From Kaiparowitsia implicata GSE-PSE-MK54-09C (GTDB lineage: Bacteria > Cyanobacteriota > Cyanobacteriia > Elainellales > Elainellaceae), in contig JAHHHI010000102.1 of the NCBI GenBank assembly GCA_019359435.1, positions 1 through 64,000 on the forward strand: a stretch of 64,000 nt of DNA, read 5' to 3'. Positions 17,188-26,417 of this stretch are shown in pieces. Within the stretch, counting starts at the first letter, position 1. Each line of letters opens with the position of its first letter. Below the pieces are notes generated by a model, which saw nothing but the letters and a program-made list of their open reading frames with translations, had not been told where the DNA came from and made no database searches. A program made the translations under genes and the position numbers.

Positions 17188-18387
17188 ATGACGCAGCCAA
17201 TGCTCCTCACGCGGCGTGACGACGTCTTCATCACGGGCGAGTTGCTGTCGCGGTCCCTAAGCCAGCCGGACCTGGCGCGCGAGAAGCTCGCAATCCAGGA
17301 CCTCGCGGCGTCGATGGTGGATGATCCCGACCGCGTCCTGCCGCGGTTCGTCGAGCTTGCCATGGAACTGACGGGCGGGACGTCGGCGGGCCTGAGCCTG
17401 CTTGAGGAGAGGCCGGCGCCCGGGGTGTTCCGTTGGCATAATGTCTGCGGCGCGCTCAAGGCGTTCGAGGGCGCGACCACGCCCCGACACCACAGTCCTT
17501 GCGGAGTGACGCTGGACGAGGCCTCGCCGGTGCTGACGCGCCATGCCGAGCGCATCTACGCCTGGATATCCGACGCTAGCATCGTGGTGCCCGAGGTGCT
17601 GCTCGTCCCTCTCTACCTCGGCGGCAAGGACCCCCTCGGCACGTTATGGATCGTGTCCGACGAGGACGGCCACTTTAACGGCGCCCATGCCCGCTGCGCC
17701 ACCGAGCTCGCCACCTTCGTCGGCATCGCGCTGCGAATGACACGCGCGGAGAGCCAGCTGCGCCAGGCCCTCGACAAGCAACAGACGATCGCGCGCGAGA
17801 TGAGCCACCGGGTGAAAAACCTGTTCGCCCTGGCCAACAGCATGATCCGGTTCGGACTGAAGAGCGCCCGCGACAAGGAGGACCTGGCGGCGGGGCTGTC
17901 GGGTAGGCTGCATGCCCTGGCGAGCGCACACACGCTGGTCCTGGCGAGCGAGGAGGATTCGGCGGTCACGGATCTCGCCGCGCTGATCCGTTCGATCGTC
18001 GAGCCGCACGAAATGGCCGGTGAGGGCGCATTGTCGCGCTTCTCGCTGACCGGCCCGACGCTGGCTTGTGCCGCCTCGGCGGTCAGCGGAATGGCTCTGG
18101 TGTTCAACGAGCTGGCGACGAACGCCACCAAGTACGGCGCGCTAACGTCGGAGGCAGGCCACGTCGCCATCGACTGGCATCAGGAGGGGGAGGACGTCGT
18201 GCTGCGCTGGACGGAGACCGGCGGCGCGCCCATCGAGGCCGAGCCCGCCCGGCACGGCTTCGGCACCCGGCTGCTGGACAGCACGATCGTGCGACAGTTG
18301 AAGGGCACCTTCACGCACGATTGGCTATCTGGTGGCGTCGTCGTGACGATCACCATCCCGGCGGGGATACTCGCCGTCCAGAGCTAA
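17188..18387 (+). CDS. GAF-domain HWE-family histidine kinase
   Basis: A 399-residue soluble kinase. Residues about 25-180 form a GAF sensor domain (LAMELTGGTSAGLSLLEER; VPEVLLVPLYLGGKDPLGTL). The dimerisation and phosphotransfer part carries REMSHRVKNLFALANSM with His207, and the catalytic part has VFNELATNATKYGAL (N box) and RWTETGG, the W-x-E motif that defines HWE kinases. No membrane segment. HWE/HisKA_2 kinases commonly feed the PhyR-NepR-EcfG general stress pathway in alphaproteobacteria. Flanked by a divergent receiver protein and a convergent DUF6894 gene. Start 17188 lacks a strong ribosome site; 17152 is an alternative. Confidence 0.9.
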   Translation: MTQPMLLTRRDDVFITGELLSRSLSQPDLAREKLAIQDLAASMVDDPDRVLPRFVELAMELTGGTSAGLSLLEERPAPGVFRWHNVCGALKAFEGATTPRHHSPCGVTLDEASPVLTRHAERIYAWISDASIVVPEVLLVPLYLGGKDPLGTLWIVSDEDGHFNGAHARCATELATFVGIALRMTRAESQLRQALDKQQTIAREMSHRVKNLFALANSMIRFGLKSARDKEDLAAGLSGRLHALASAHTLVLASEEDSAVTDLAALIRSIVEPHEMAGEGALSRFSLTGPTLACAASAVSGMALVFNELATNATKYGALTSEAGHVAIDWHQEGEDVVLRWTETGGAPIEAEPARHGFGTRLLDSTIVRQLKGTFTHDWLSGGVVVTITIPAGILAVQS

Positions 18388-18396
18388 CCGCAGCGG

Positions 18397-18711
18397 TTAT
18401 TCGCGCGGCCCCATGTCGAGCTGCTCCGCGACGTCCGCCGAACCGTCCTTGGTCTTTCCGTCGAGTTGCCCCTCGCTCCAGGCCGCGAAATCCAGTGTTG
18501 CGCGGTAGATCACCTTGCCGGCTTCGTCGGCGACCTCGACAGTGAAGCGGGCGGCCTTGCCGTCCGGCATGCTGTCATGCGCGATCTCGGCCAGCGCAAC
18601 CTGGGCGTCCTTGATGGCGGCCTCGGCGTCCGGGAAGTCCAGCATGTCGTCGGGATCGTCCGGGCTGATACGCTGTTTCCCGTCGTCGGTGGTGATTATG
18701 AATTTCGGCAT
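18397..18711 (-). CDS. DUF6894-like small protein
   Basis: A 104-residue acidic protein: MPKFIITTDDGKQ start, FPDAEAAIKDAQVALAEIAHD helix and FTVEVADEAGKVIYRATLDF strands, the arrangement of DUF6894 proteins. It is paralogous to the 102-residue protein at 43806-44114, which has the same length and shares the MPK start, AQVALxEMA and the GPR end. GGAGG lies 5-6 nt before the ATG. Function is unknown; the association with HWE kinases at both loci suggests a stress link. Confidence 0.78.
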   Translation of the reverse strand: MPKFIITTDDGKQRISPDDPDDMLDFPDAEAAIKDAQVALAEIAHDSMPDGKAARFTVEVADEAGKVIYRATLDFAAWSEGQLDGKTKDGSADVAEQLDMGPRE

Positions 18712-18770
18712 GTCGCCTCCGATCGGCCCCTTATGTCGCGAACGGCGGCCAAAGGTTTGGGTTCCCTGGC

Positions 18771-19502
18771 CTAGTGCAGGATGTGCAGGTACCTCGGGTC
18801 GAAATCGCCGACCGCCTGGAGCCCCTCCCAATCGAGGATGGTGATCGCCTTCGACTTGGCGTGCGAGCTGATCAGTTTGTTGGCCTTCAGCTTCTGCAAC
18901 ACGCGGTTGACGTGCACCGTCGACATGCCCTGGCTATCGCTGATGGCCACCTGCGTCAGGCCGAAGGGGAAGGTGAATTGGTCGACATGCCCGGCCGCCC
19001 TGTGGCGGGTGAACATCTCGCAGATCAAATGGGCAATGCGCGATTCCGACGAGCGTCGCCCGACGTTGCACAGCCATTCCCGGGTGACCGAGCTGTCGAT
19101 GAAGCTCTCCCGCAGGAGCTTGGCGCCGAGCAGCGGCGTCTCCTCCAAGATATGCCGGATCGCAGCGTGGGGGATGAAGGCAACCGTCCCCACGGTAAGC
19201 GCGGACAAGGTGTGGTCCATCGCGGGCAGGAAGCAGCTTTGGAGGTCCGGGAGGTCGCCGCGGATATGGTAGGAAACGATCTGCTTGGCGCCTTGCGCCG
19301 CCATCTTGAAGCGGCCGAACGTGCCGTCCAGGATCAGGCAGCATTGGGAGGGACGATCCCCCTCGCGGACAATTTCCCAGCCGGGCTTTCCTTCGCGCAA
19401 CGTGTAGGGAAGAGCGAGGAGCGCGTCGATGTCGCTCTCGGTGAGGGAACCGATAGCCGCTAGCCTGGTCACCAACGGGCCAAGAACGTCGCCGGTTCTG
19501 CG
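18771..19502 (-). CDS. Crp/Fnr family transcriptional regulator
   Basis: A 243-residue regulator. The cyclic-nucleotide-like beta roll covers residues about 25-130 (IVREGDRPSQCCLILDG; YHIRGDLPDLQ), and the winged helix at the C-terminus has TQVAISDSQGMSTVHVNRVLQKLKANKLI as recognition helix region. No Cys cluster for an iron-sulfur centre is evident. Such Crp-type proteins are often neighbours of light or stress sensor kinases in alphaproteobacteria. GGAGGA precedes ATG 19502. It probably forms a unit with the DUF6894 gene downstream (59 nt gap). Confidence 0.9.
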   Translation of the reverse strand, partial: RRTGDVLGPLVTRLAAIGSLTESDIDALLALPYTLREGKPGWEIVREGDRPSQCCLILDGTFGRFKMAAQGAKQIVSYHIRGDLPDLQSCFLPAMDHTLSALTVGTVAFIPHAAIRHILEETPLLGAKLLRESFIDSSVTREWLCNVGRRSSESRIAHLICEMFTRHRAAGHVDQFTFPFGLTQVAISDSQGMSTVHVNRVLQKLKANKLISSHAKSKAITILDWEGLQAVGDFDPRYLHILH

Positions 19503-19637
19503 CATGGTTGTCCTCCGATCAGGAGGAGCCATTCCCCATGTCATCCCCGCATTCTGCCTGGAAATCCAGGGCGCGCACTGCCGGGTGTTAGGGGGACGAC
19601 TTAACCCAAGTTAGCCTTGGCGGATTATTCCGCCCGG

Positions 19638-19970
19638 CTAGTGATGGGTGTGCGCCTGGCGCGCGGAACTAGCAAGCGTGTCGTGGCTGTCCTCGCAACC
19701 GGACCGGGCGGTCATGTCGCAAAGGTACGCCAGCCTCTCTTCGCCGGTGTCGGCGGCGCACCGCCTGGTCAGCCACTCGAAGTAGGTGTCGGGTGTCAGG
19801 CACACGATCTGAACGGCCCTGCCGGTGGCCAGCAGCCTGGCGACCTCCCGTACCGCCCTGCCGAGCCAGTCGTCGTAGGAAGACGGCATGGTGGTCCCGC
19901 CTTGCATGCGCCTGAAGCGGTAGTAGTCGTCGGCCTTATACCAAGGTACGAAAATGATCCCGCCAGCCAT
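19638..19970 (-). CDS. hypothetical protein
   Basis: A 110-residue protein starting MAGGIIFVPWYKADDYYRFR, with a helical middle (WLGRAVREVARLLATG) and a C-terminal part with three Cys and a His-rich end. AAGGAG is 6-7 nt before the ATG, so it is likely translated. No family recognised. Monocistronic, between the Crp-type regulator and the UdgX remnant. Confidence 0.6.
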   Translation of the reverse strand: MAGGIIFVPWYKADDYYRFRRMQGGTTMPSSYDDWLGRAVREVARLLATGRAVQIVCLTPDTYFEWLTRRCAADTGEERLAYLCDMTARSGCEDSHDTLASSARQAHTHH

Positions 19971-20059
19971 CGTAAAGCTCCTTGCGTAGTAGGAGACTAG
20001 TCGCGGCGGACGCGAGCGCCTTAACTTCGGTTAACGATTGGCGATTTTAGTCTGGCCCT

Positions 20060-20560
20060 TCAACCCTTTACATCGGCATCCAACGTATTGCGGTGGAACA
20101 AAAAGTAACCTCGCACGATATGCAAAAGCGCCAGATATGCTTTTGGCCTTCTAACGCATTCCAGTTCCTTGAACAGCCACCAGCGATAATGTTTGACCTC
20201 GCCTGTGGTGGGGCGTTCGTGGATGCGGCGCTTGCCGCGCTGCTCGAACTTGAAATGCTTTACCGCATTGGTCACGTAGACGCGCTCGCGCGTCATGTCC
20301 GCCTCGGACATCGCGCGATTCAGGAGTTGTCCCGCCGGCCCGACAAAGGGCCGGCCTTCGCGGTCCTCCTGGTCACCTGGTTGCTCGCCGACGAAGGCGA
20401 TCGCTGCCCCGATCGGTCCTTCGCCCAGGACGGCCCGCGTCGCGCCCGGCACCAAGGGCTCAGTGCGAGCGATGTTCGCGTTGAGCTCGTCGAGTGATCT
20501 CGGAGCGTCAGTGCCGTCCTCGGCCTCTTCCTTCGACAAGCGCTTGACCATGGACGTCAT
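20060..20560 (-). pseudogene. UdgX-type uracil-DNA glycosylase, C-terminally truncated
   Basis: Residues about 50-130 are a clear family-4-like uracil-DNA glycosylase of the UdgX class: FVGEQPGDQEDREGRPFVGPAG (catalytic and FeS-side motif), RVYVTNAVKHFKFEQRG and the diagnostic loop KRRIHERP, whose His forms a covalent bond with the uracil site. After EVKHYRWWLFKELE the sequence loses similarity and ends at 166 residues, so the second half of the fold, including the C-terminal His-Pro-Ser motif and the last cluster Cys, is gone; His/Tyr has also replaced an expected Cys (EVKHY). I read it as a decayed gene. Confidence 0.78.
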
Positions 20561-20589
20561 CCCACTATCGGCTGGCGGGCACGCCAGCT

Positions 20590-22179
20590 TCAGTTCAAGT
20601 CGATAATGACGCCTTCCGAAGGCCGGAGTTCCACTGGATCTTCAAGGGACGGCCTCTCGTCGAGATGGCTCGACAGGATAACCCGTCCAGTGCCTCCGGG
20701 CACAGAGAGCTGCTTGGCGTGGTCGTCGAAATTCAGAGCGATCGCGAGTTTTCGCTCCTGATAGAAGCGCTCGAAGACGAGCACGTTTTCGTCGGCTGAG
20801 ACTGCGCGATAGCCACCGATCGAAAGCGCTGGCTCGGACCGGCGAAGCTTGAGCAAGGCGCGGTAAAGCTGCAGCATGCTCGTCGGCTGACGAAGCTGCG
20901 AAGCGACCGTCGTGGGCTCGAAATTGGGTGGCAACGGCAGCCAGGGCTCCGCGCTAGAAAATCCCGCCTGCGCGCCCTCGCCCCACTGCATCGGCGTGCG
21001 TACGGGATCGCGGCCCAGGCCTAAGCCAGGTACGCGCTTCTCCCAGGGATCGCGCACGCGCTCCGGCGGAATCGGAGCGTCGGTCATGCCGATCTCGTCG
21101 CCTTGATAGAGCGTCGGAGTTCCGCGCAAGGTCAGCAGAAGCATCGCGGCGATGCGAGCCTGCGCCGGCCCTAGCCGGCTCGCAACGCGGGAACGGTCGT
21201 GATTGCCCAGCACCCAGTTGGGCCACCCGCCGGCGGGCAGCGCGGCCTCATAGGTCTCGACCAGCGTCGCCACAGCCGCGGCATTCCAGGCGGTCGACAT
21301 CAGGTGAAAGTTGAACGGCAGCTGGAAGCCGCCGAGATCGACGCCGTAATAGGCCATCAGACGGGTGATCGGGAGATAGGCCTCGCCGATCATCACGCGG
21401 TCGCCCGGAAAGCTGTCCGCCACGCGCCGCATCGCGATGATGGCGTCGTGCACCTCGGGCTGATCCATCGTCCGGGTCCGGATCAGGCTCCTGGCCGGCG
21501 ACATCGTCGGCAGCCATTCCGGATTGGGCGGATTGTCCTGCAGGTCCTCGTCCTCGAAGAGATGATGGATCGCATCGACGCGAAAGCCATCTACGCCGCG
21601 CTCGAACCAGAATCGAAGCGCATCCAGCATCGCTGCGGCGACTTGCGGGTTACGCCAGTTCAGATCGGGCTGCTGCGGCAGATAAGCATGATAGTAATAC
21701 TGGCCGCTCGCCCTATCGAAGCTCCAGGCGCTGCCGCCGAATTCGCTGATCCAGTTGTTGGGCGGACCGCCATCGGCGGAAGGGTCGCGCCAGACATACC
21801 AGTTCCGCTTTGCCGAGGAGCGGCTCGAACGGCTCTCGATGAACCAGGGATGCTGGTCGGAGCTGTGGTTCGGCACGTAGTCGAGGATGACGCGCAGACC
21901 CCTGGCATGCGCTGCCGCGATCAGGGCATCGAAATCGGCAAGAGACCCGAAGACGGGATCGATATTCGCGTAGTCGGACACGTCATAGCCGAAATCGGCC
22001 ATGGGCGAGGGATAGATCGGCGAAATCCAGATCGCAGTTATGCCGAGAGACACGAGATGATCGAGGCGGCTGACGATACCGTTCAGATCCCCGACACCGT
22101 CGCCATCGCTGTCCTGGAAGGAGCGTGGATAGATCTGGTAGATCGTACCCGACTGCCACCATCGGTATTCATCGGTCAT
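20590..22179 (-). CDS. GH13 alpha-glucosidase / oligo-1,6-glucosidase
   Basis: A 529-residue GH13 enzyme hydrolysing alpha-glucosidic bonds of short oligosaccharides. N-terminal YQIYPRSFQDSDGDGVGDLNG is typical of alpha-glucosidases; region I DYVPNHSS, region II GFRVDAIHH (nucleophile Asp), MIGEAYLP (acid/base Glu) and region IV VLGNHDRSR (transition-state Asp) are all present. The C-terminal beta domain includes LAIALNFDD. Cytoplasmic, no signal peptide. ATG 22179 has AGGGAGA upstream. Next to treZ (with a divergent flavin oxidoreductase between), it likely serves breakdown of trehalose-linked or malto-oligosaccharides; trehalose synthase (TreS) is a less likely reading. Confidence 0.88.
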   Translation of the reverse strand: MTDEYRWWQSGTIYQIYPRSFQDSDGDGVGDLNGIVSRLDHLVSLGITAIWISPIYPSPMADFGYDVSDYANIDPVFGSLADFDALIAAAHARGLRVILDYVPNHSSDQHPWFIESRSSRSSAKRNWYVWRDPSADGGPPNNWISEFGGSAWSFDRASGQYYYHAYLPQQPDLNWRNPQVAAAMLDALRFWFERGVDGFRVDAIHHLFEDEDLQDNPPNPEWLPTMSPARSLIRTRTMDQPEVHDAIIAMRRVADSFPGDRVMIGEAYLPITRLMAYYGVDLGGFQLPFNFHLMSTAWNAAAVATLVETYEAALPAGGWPNWVLGNHDRSRVASRLGPAQARIAAMLLLTLRGTPTLYQGDEIGMTDAPIPPERVRDPWEKRVPGLGLGRDPVRTPMQWGEGAQAGFSSAEPWLPLPPNFEPTTVASQLRQPTSMLQLYRALLKLRRSEPALSIGGYRAVSADENVLVFERFYQERKLAIALNFDDHAKQLSVPGGTGRVILSSHLDERPSLEDPVELRPSEGVIIDLN

Positions 22180-22259
22180 GACCGCTTTCTCCCTGCGTGA
22201 TTGCGGGGAACGTTGGCGCCCTGAATTGGTTTCGTGTCGGGATGTCGGCGGGGAGCGTA

Positions 22260-23219
22260 ATGGCGCTGATCGGGTTTCATGCGTCGCACGAGCAGTTCGC
22301 ACCCTCGGAACTGCTGGGGCTTGCGGGCCATGCCGAAGCGGCAGGCTTCCAGGCGATCAAATGTTCCGACCATTTCAAGCCCTGGGCCCGAACACAGGGC
22401 CATTCCGGCTTTGCCTGGAGCTGGATCGGTGCGGCGATGGCGCAAAGCCGCCTGCCGTTTGGGCTGATTACGGCGCCGGGCTATCGCTATCACCCTGCCG
22501 TGGTGGCGCAGGGCGCAGCGACGCTGGCCGAGATGTTTCCGGGCCGCTTCTGGCTGGCGCTGGGTAGCGGCGAGCGCCTCAACGAGGACGTCACAGGGCT
22601 GGCATGGCCCGAAAAGGCCGAACGCAATGCGCGCCTCGGTGAATGCGCACAGATCATTCGGGCTTTATTGGCGGCAGAAACGGTCAGCCATCGCGGCCGC
22701 GTCGACGTCGTCGATGCAAAGCTTTATTCGCTGCCCGCCAAGTCGCCCAAGCTTTATGGCGCGGCAGTCAGCGAGGCCACGGCGGAATGGGTCGGCAGTT
22801 GGGCCGACGGGCTGCTGACGATCCAGGCCGGGCCCGCGCAACTGCGTCGCATGATCGAGGCGTTTCATCGTGGCGGCGGCGAGGGCAAGCCGATGGTCCT
22901 GCAGGTCGGACTGAACTGGGACGCAAGCGAGACGGCAGCCTTGGCCGGCGCCCATGAGCAATGGCGCTTTTGTGCCGTAGGCGGTGAGGTCAATTGGGAT
23001 CTCCGCTCGCCTGCCGATTTCGAGCGGATCGGCCGGCTCGTGCGCCCCGAGGACATGAAGGATGCCCTCAACGTCTCGGCCGACCTCGGCCGACACGCCG
23101 CCTGGCTTGCCTCTTATGTCGAACTGGGTTTCAGCGAGATCTACCTGCATCAGGTCGGACGCAACCAGCGCGCCTTCATCGACGCCTTCGGCAAAGAGGT
23201 GCTGCCCCAGCTGGCTTGA
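22260..23219 (+). CDS. LLM-class flavin-dependent oxidoreductase (non-F420 type)
   Basis: A 319-residue luciferase-like monooxygenase barrel: GFHASHEQFAPSELLGLAGHAEAAGF, CSDHFKPWARTQGHSGFAWSW, ITAPGYRYHPAVVAQGAATLAEMFPGRF and LALGSGERLNED. This agrees with the TIGR03885-type family thought to use FMN rather than F420; the substrate is not known. The start at 22260 follows GGGGAG at suitable spacing. A loose stress-type element (GGAAC-N16-GGTT) lies about 30 nt upstream. It sits between the two GH13-family genes, divergent from the alpha-glucosidase. Confidence 0.85.
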   Translation: MALIGFHASHEQFAPSELLGLAGHAEAAGFQAIKCSDHFKPWARTQGHSGFAWSWIGAAMAQSRLPFGLITAPGYRYHPAVVAQGAATLAEMFPGRFWLALGSGERLNEDVTGLAWPEKAERNARLGECAQIIRALLAAETVSHRGRVDVVDAKLYSLPAKSPKLYGAAVSEATAEWVGSWADGLLTIQAGPAQLRRMIEAFHRGGGEGKPMVLQVGLNWDASETAALAGAHEQWRFCAVGGEVNWDLRSPADFERIGRLVRPEDMKDALNVSADLGRHAAWLASYVELGFSEIYLHQVGRNQRAFIDAFGKEVLPQLA

Positions 23220-23227
23220 GCGAGACG

Positions 23228-25087
23228 TCAGGCAAGCAGCGACCACCTTACCGACCAAGGCCCGTAAAGCCCTGCCTCAACCTTGCCGATGCTCCAGAGC
23301 GTCCGGCCGGCATCGTGACCGAGCACGCGCTCATCCTCTCCGAGGTTTGTGCGCAACACCAGCATGGAACCGTCATCGAGCTGCCAGCGGACCGTGGCGG
23401 CGCGCGGCCCGTTCATCTCGTAGTTGGCGGCAAAGCCGCCGATACGCGGGAGCAACGGCACGATTTCCGCTTTGCGAAGCGCGATCAGCGATCGATAGAA
23501 CCCGAGCCAATCACGGTGCTCAGCCGCGTCGATCTCGTCCCACTTCAGTTTGGCGAGCGCGTAGGTCGCGGGATCGGTTGGATCGAGTGCGGCGGAGACC
23601 TCGGGCTTGTCGGGGTCGTCATGCTCAGGCGTCGCCTTGAGTTCCTCGCGCCGGCTGCATTCCACGGTGCGACGTTTATCATCGCGCGTCGAGCTGAAGA
23701 AAGGGAACGGCGTCGAGGCCGACCATTCCTCACCCATGAACAGCATGGGAATCTGAGGCGAGAGCAGATACAGGCCGATCCAGGCCCTGATCGCTTCAGG
23801 CGGCGCGAGCGCGGCGACGCGATCTCCTTTCAGGCGGTTGCCGATCTGGTCGTGCGACTGCATGAAGTGGACGAATGCCGCCGGAGGCAGTCCCCGGCTC
23901 AGCTCGCCCCGGCGCATCTTTTCCCATTGCTTGTATTCGCCCTGATAGACGAAGCCTTCGGCAAAAGCCCTCCCCAGCATATCGGAACGCCCCTTCTCCG
24001 GATCGAAATCCGCGAAATAGCCGGTATTCTCACCAGTGACGAGGCAATGGATGACGTGATGAAGGTCGTCGTTCCATTGCGCGTGATAATGCAGCGGCTC
24101 TCCGTTCGGTCGGCGCGCGAGCCAGCGCTCGCCATTGTCAGAGTTCTCGATAATGAGATGCGTATGGCGCTCGCCACGAAGGGCGCGAATGCTGGCGGCC
24201 AGCTCTTCGAGAATATGCGGATGGCTGTCGTCCAGCATCATGTGAGCGGAGTCGAGCCTCAGCCCATCGAGATCGTATTCGATCAGCCAGTGGAGCGCGG
24301 CGTCGATCACGAGGCGTCGGACGATTTCGCTACCCTCATCGTCGAAATTGACGGCTTCGCCCCAGAGGTTCTCGTGCTTGTCAGTGAAGATCGGCGCGAT
24401 CTTCACCCAGTGATTGCCCTCGGCACCGAAATGGTTGAGCACGACGTCCAAGGTGACCATCAGGCCATGGCGATGCGCCGCGTCGACAAAACGACGGAAG
24501 TCATCGGGCTGACCGTAGCAGGCTGCGGGGGCAAACCAGAACGAGCCGTCATAGCCCCAGTTGAAATCGCCAAAGAACTCGGCGACCGGCATGATCTGCA
24601 ACACCGTGACGCCGAGATCGCAGAGATGGCCGAGTTTTGTCGCCGCCGCGGCCCAAGTGCCTTCCGGCGTGAAGCTGCCGATATGCAGTTCGTAGATCAC
24701 CGCCTCGTGCCAGGGCCGGCCATGCCAAGAGCGGCCCTGACATCTCCAATGCCAAACGAAACTGCTCGCGTCCACGACCTCGCTTTGGCCGTCGATATCG
24801 TCGGGCTGAAATCGCGAGGCGGGATCTGGGATGACCTCGCCATTCGGCAGGACGAAAGCATACCGGCCGCCCGCGCCGACGCCCGCCACGTCGAGCTCGT
24901 GCCAGCCATCTCCGTTCGCCAACATGGGAACTGGAGTCCCACCCTCCACGATCAGATCGATACGCCCATGCTTGGGCGCCCAAAGCCGAAACCGGGTGCC
25001 ATCTGCCGCCACCTCAGCTCCGAACCGCATGAGGTGGCGGCAGGCCGGGTTCGGTTTCTCATCCCCGTAAATCGAACTCGCTTTCAC
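23228..25087 (-). CDS. treZ: malto-oligosyltrehalose trehalohydrolase (first copy)
   Basis: A 619-residue GH13 enzyme releasing trehalose from maltooligosyl-trehalose. The N-terminal carbohydrate-binding part has RFGAEVAADGTRFRLWAPKH; the barrel shows YELHIGSFTPEGTW, LGVTVLQIMPVAEFFGDFNWGYDG, DVVLNHFG, LRLDSAHM (nucleophile Asp), IIENSDNG (Glu) and MQSHDQIGNR (Asp), the TreZ pattern. No treY or treS is in the window, so the partner must lie elsewhere. GTG at 25087 with GGAG upstream is my preferred start; ATG 25030 lacks a ribosome site. A second treZ is at 55996-57756. Confidence 0.88.
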   Translation of the reverse strand: MKASSIYGDEKPNPACRHLMRFGAEVAADGTRFRLWAPKHGRIDLIVEGGTPVPMLANGDGWHELDVAGVGAGGRYAFVLPNGEVIPDPASRFQPDDIDGQSEVVDASSFVWHWRCQGRSWHGRPWHEAVIYELHIGSFTPEGTWAAAATKLGHLCDLGVTVLQIMPVAEFFGDFNWGYDGSFWFAPAACYGQPDDFRRFVDAAHRHGLMVTLDVVLNHFGAEGNHWVKIAPIFTDKHENLWGEAVNFDDEGSEIVRRLVIDAALHWLIEYDLDGLRLDSAHMMLDDSHPHILEELAASIRALRGERHTHLIIENSDNGERWLARRPNGEPLHYHAQWNDDLHHVIHCLVTGENTGYFADFDPEKGRSDMLGRAFAEGFVYQGEYKQWEKMRRGELSRGLPPAAFVHFMQSHDQIGNRLKGDRVAALAPPEAIRAWIGLYLLSPQIPMLFMGEEWSASTPFPFFSSTRDDKRRTVECSRREELKATPEHDDPDKPEVSAALDPTDPATYALAKLKWDEIDAAEHRDWLGFYRSLIALRKAEIVPLLPRIGGFAANYEMNGPRAATVRWQLDDGSMLVLRTNLGEDERVLGHDAGRTLWSIGKVEAGLYGPWSVRWSLLA

Positions 25088-25139
25088 GCAGCCGCTCCAC
25101 CCAGATAATCTACGGCACATTCGGATTGCAAACGAGTGC

Positions 25140-25409
25140 TCAGCGCTCCCTGCGCCTCTGCCGACGCGGGGCGACGGTGCGATCGGTCTTATCATCAAGT
25201 TCTGGCGGGATACCCTGATCGGCAACCGCCAACACGGGCTCGACCGGTTCTCCAAAAGGCTCACTTGAAAGGCGAGGCGCGGGTCCGTCGGCATCGGCCC
25301 AGATTTCTTCCGCGCGGCGCCAGTGGTCGTTCGCTTGCCCTCCGGGCCGGCCTTCCGCCTGCCAGAGATCGTAAGCAATGCCGCGGACTTCTTGTTCCCT
25401 GTCGTTCAT
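25140..25409 (-). CDS. DUF2934 family protein
   Basis: An 89-residue protein with the short DUF2934 motif RGIAYDLWQAEGRPGGQANDHWRRAEE at its N-terminus, followed by a charged low-complexity tail ending RRQRRRER. DUF2934 proteins are small, usually near trehalose or glycogen genes and stress loci in Rhizobiales; function unknown. GAGGAGG is 6 nt before the ATG. It is about 50 nt upstream of treZ on the same strand and may be cotranscribed with it. Confidence 0.8.
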   Translation of the reverse strand: MNDREQEVRGIAYDLWQAEGRPGGQANDHWRRAEEIWADADGPAPRLSSEPFGEPVEPVLAVADQGIPPELDDKTDRTVAPRRQRRRER

Positions 25410-25658
25410 GGCCGTCCTCCTCATGCCAAAGTCCAACTCTGCGTCCTTATCGCGGCCAATCGCGAACGCAGCGCTAATCGTCCAACGTGACATTTGGGCG
25501 GGGTTCCAAGAGGATTGCCGCGAGGCTTAGCCGTGTTCTGCGCATTGGGAACGCGGCAGGCCATGCTGAGTTCTTACTGAGAACCCGTTCCTATCGTGGA
25601 AAGCTGAACTCGGCACTGCCAGAGCAGCGCCTGCGCCTTTCAACCAGGGAGAATGGAC

Positions 25659-26201
25659 ATGGAGAACGTGCCGGCACCACGGACGCTCACCCGCGCCTAT
25701 CGCAGTTTCGAAGATGCCCGCAATGTCGTGGTCCGGCTGGCCGATGTCGGTATCGCGCCGGAGCGGATGGGTCTGCTCGGTCATCAGGCCGGGGGCGAAG
25801 ACAACACCGCGCTCGGTGCAGGGGTGGGTGGTGCTGCCGGGGCGGCCACCGGTTTCATCATCGGACTGGGTGCCATGACCTTGCCGGGGCTCGGACCGAT
25901 CATCGCTGCGGCCTGGTTCCTGTCAGGTGCGGTGGCGGGAGCTTTTGCCGGCGGGGCGATAGGCGCGTTCATCGATGCGGGCCTGTCCAAAGAGGACGCC
26001 GAGACGTTCGCCGATCAGCATCGGCGCGGTGCCTCCGTCGTGTCCGTGCGCGTTGAGGAGCCGGACGTCGAAAAAGTGACATCGATCATGGACGCGGCGC
26101 TTCCACTTGCCGGTGGCGGCGAACCTCAGATCGAGACGCTTGACGTTTCGACACGATCCAACGCGCCTGGAGCGGACGACCTGTCGAAGGCCGTTTCCTG
26201 A
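25659..26201 (+). CDS. glycine-zipper membrane stress protein (YflT/GSP17M-like N-terminus)
   Basis: A 180-residue protein. The N-terminus (TLTRAYRSFEDARNVVVRLADVGI, PERMGLLG) resembles the general stress protein 17M domain; residues about 50-110 are a Gly/Ala-rich hydrophobic region (GAGVGGAAGAATG, LPGLGPIIAAAWFLSGAVAGAFAGGAIGAF) able to span or dimerise in the membrane; the end is soluble (VVSVRVEEPD). AGGGAGA precedes the ATG at 25659. A loose EcfG-like element (GGAAC at 25548, AGTT at 25569) and a perfect palindrome GTTCTTACTGAGAAC (25570-25584) lie upstream. Confidence 0.72.
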   Translation: MENVPAPRTLTRAYRSFEDARNVVVRLADVGIAPERMGLLGHQAGGEDNTALGAGVGGAAGAATGFIIGLGAMTLPGLGPIIAAAWFLSGAVAGAFAGGAIGAFIDAGLSKEDAETFADQHRRGASVVSVRVEEPDVEKVTSIMDAALPLAGGGEPQIETLDVSTRSNAPGADDLSKAVS

Positions 26202-26417
26202 GGTTTGAACAGAATTGCGCAGGTTCGAACGAGCGCGCCCATGACTGCAGTTGACCGACCGCCGGAGCGACGTCGGGCGGGCCGATCCGGCTGGTGCCGG
26301 TAGAAAGCAGATAGCGGGGTCGTCGACGATATGCGCTCCGTGCCAGAACTTTGCACGCCAAGCAGCGTTGCAGGACCATGTCCGCCACCGGCCAGACGAT
26401 CGATCCTGTTCCCTTCA

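Noticed and set aside
22994-25108. A 704-codon open frame opposite treZ
   Set aside because: Antisense to a full TreZ with all catalytic regions; high-GC shadow.
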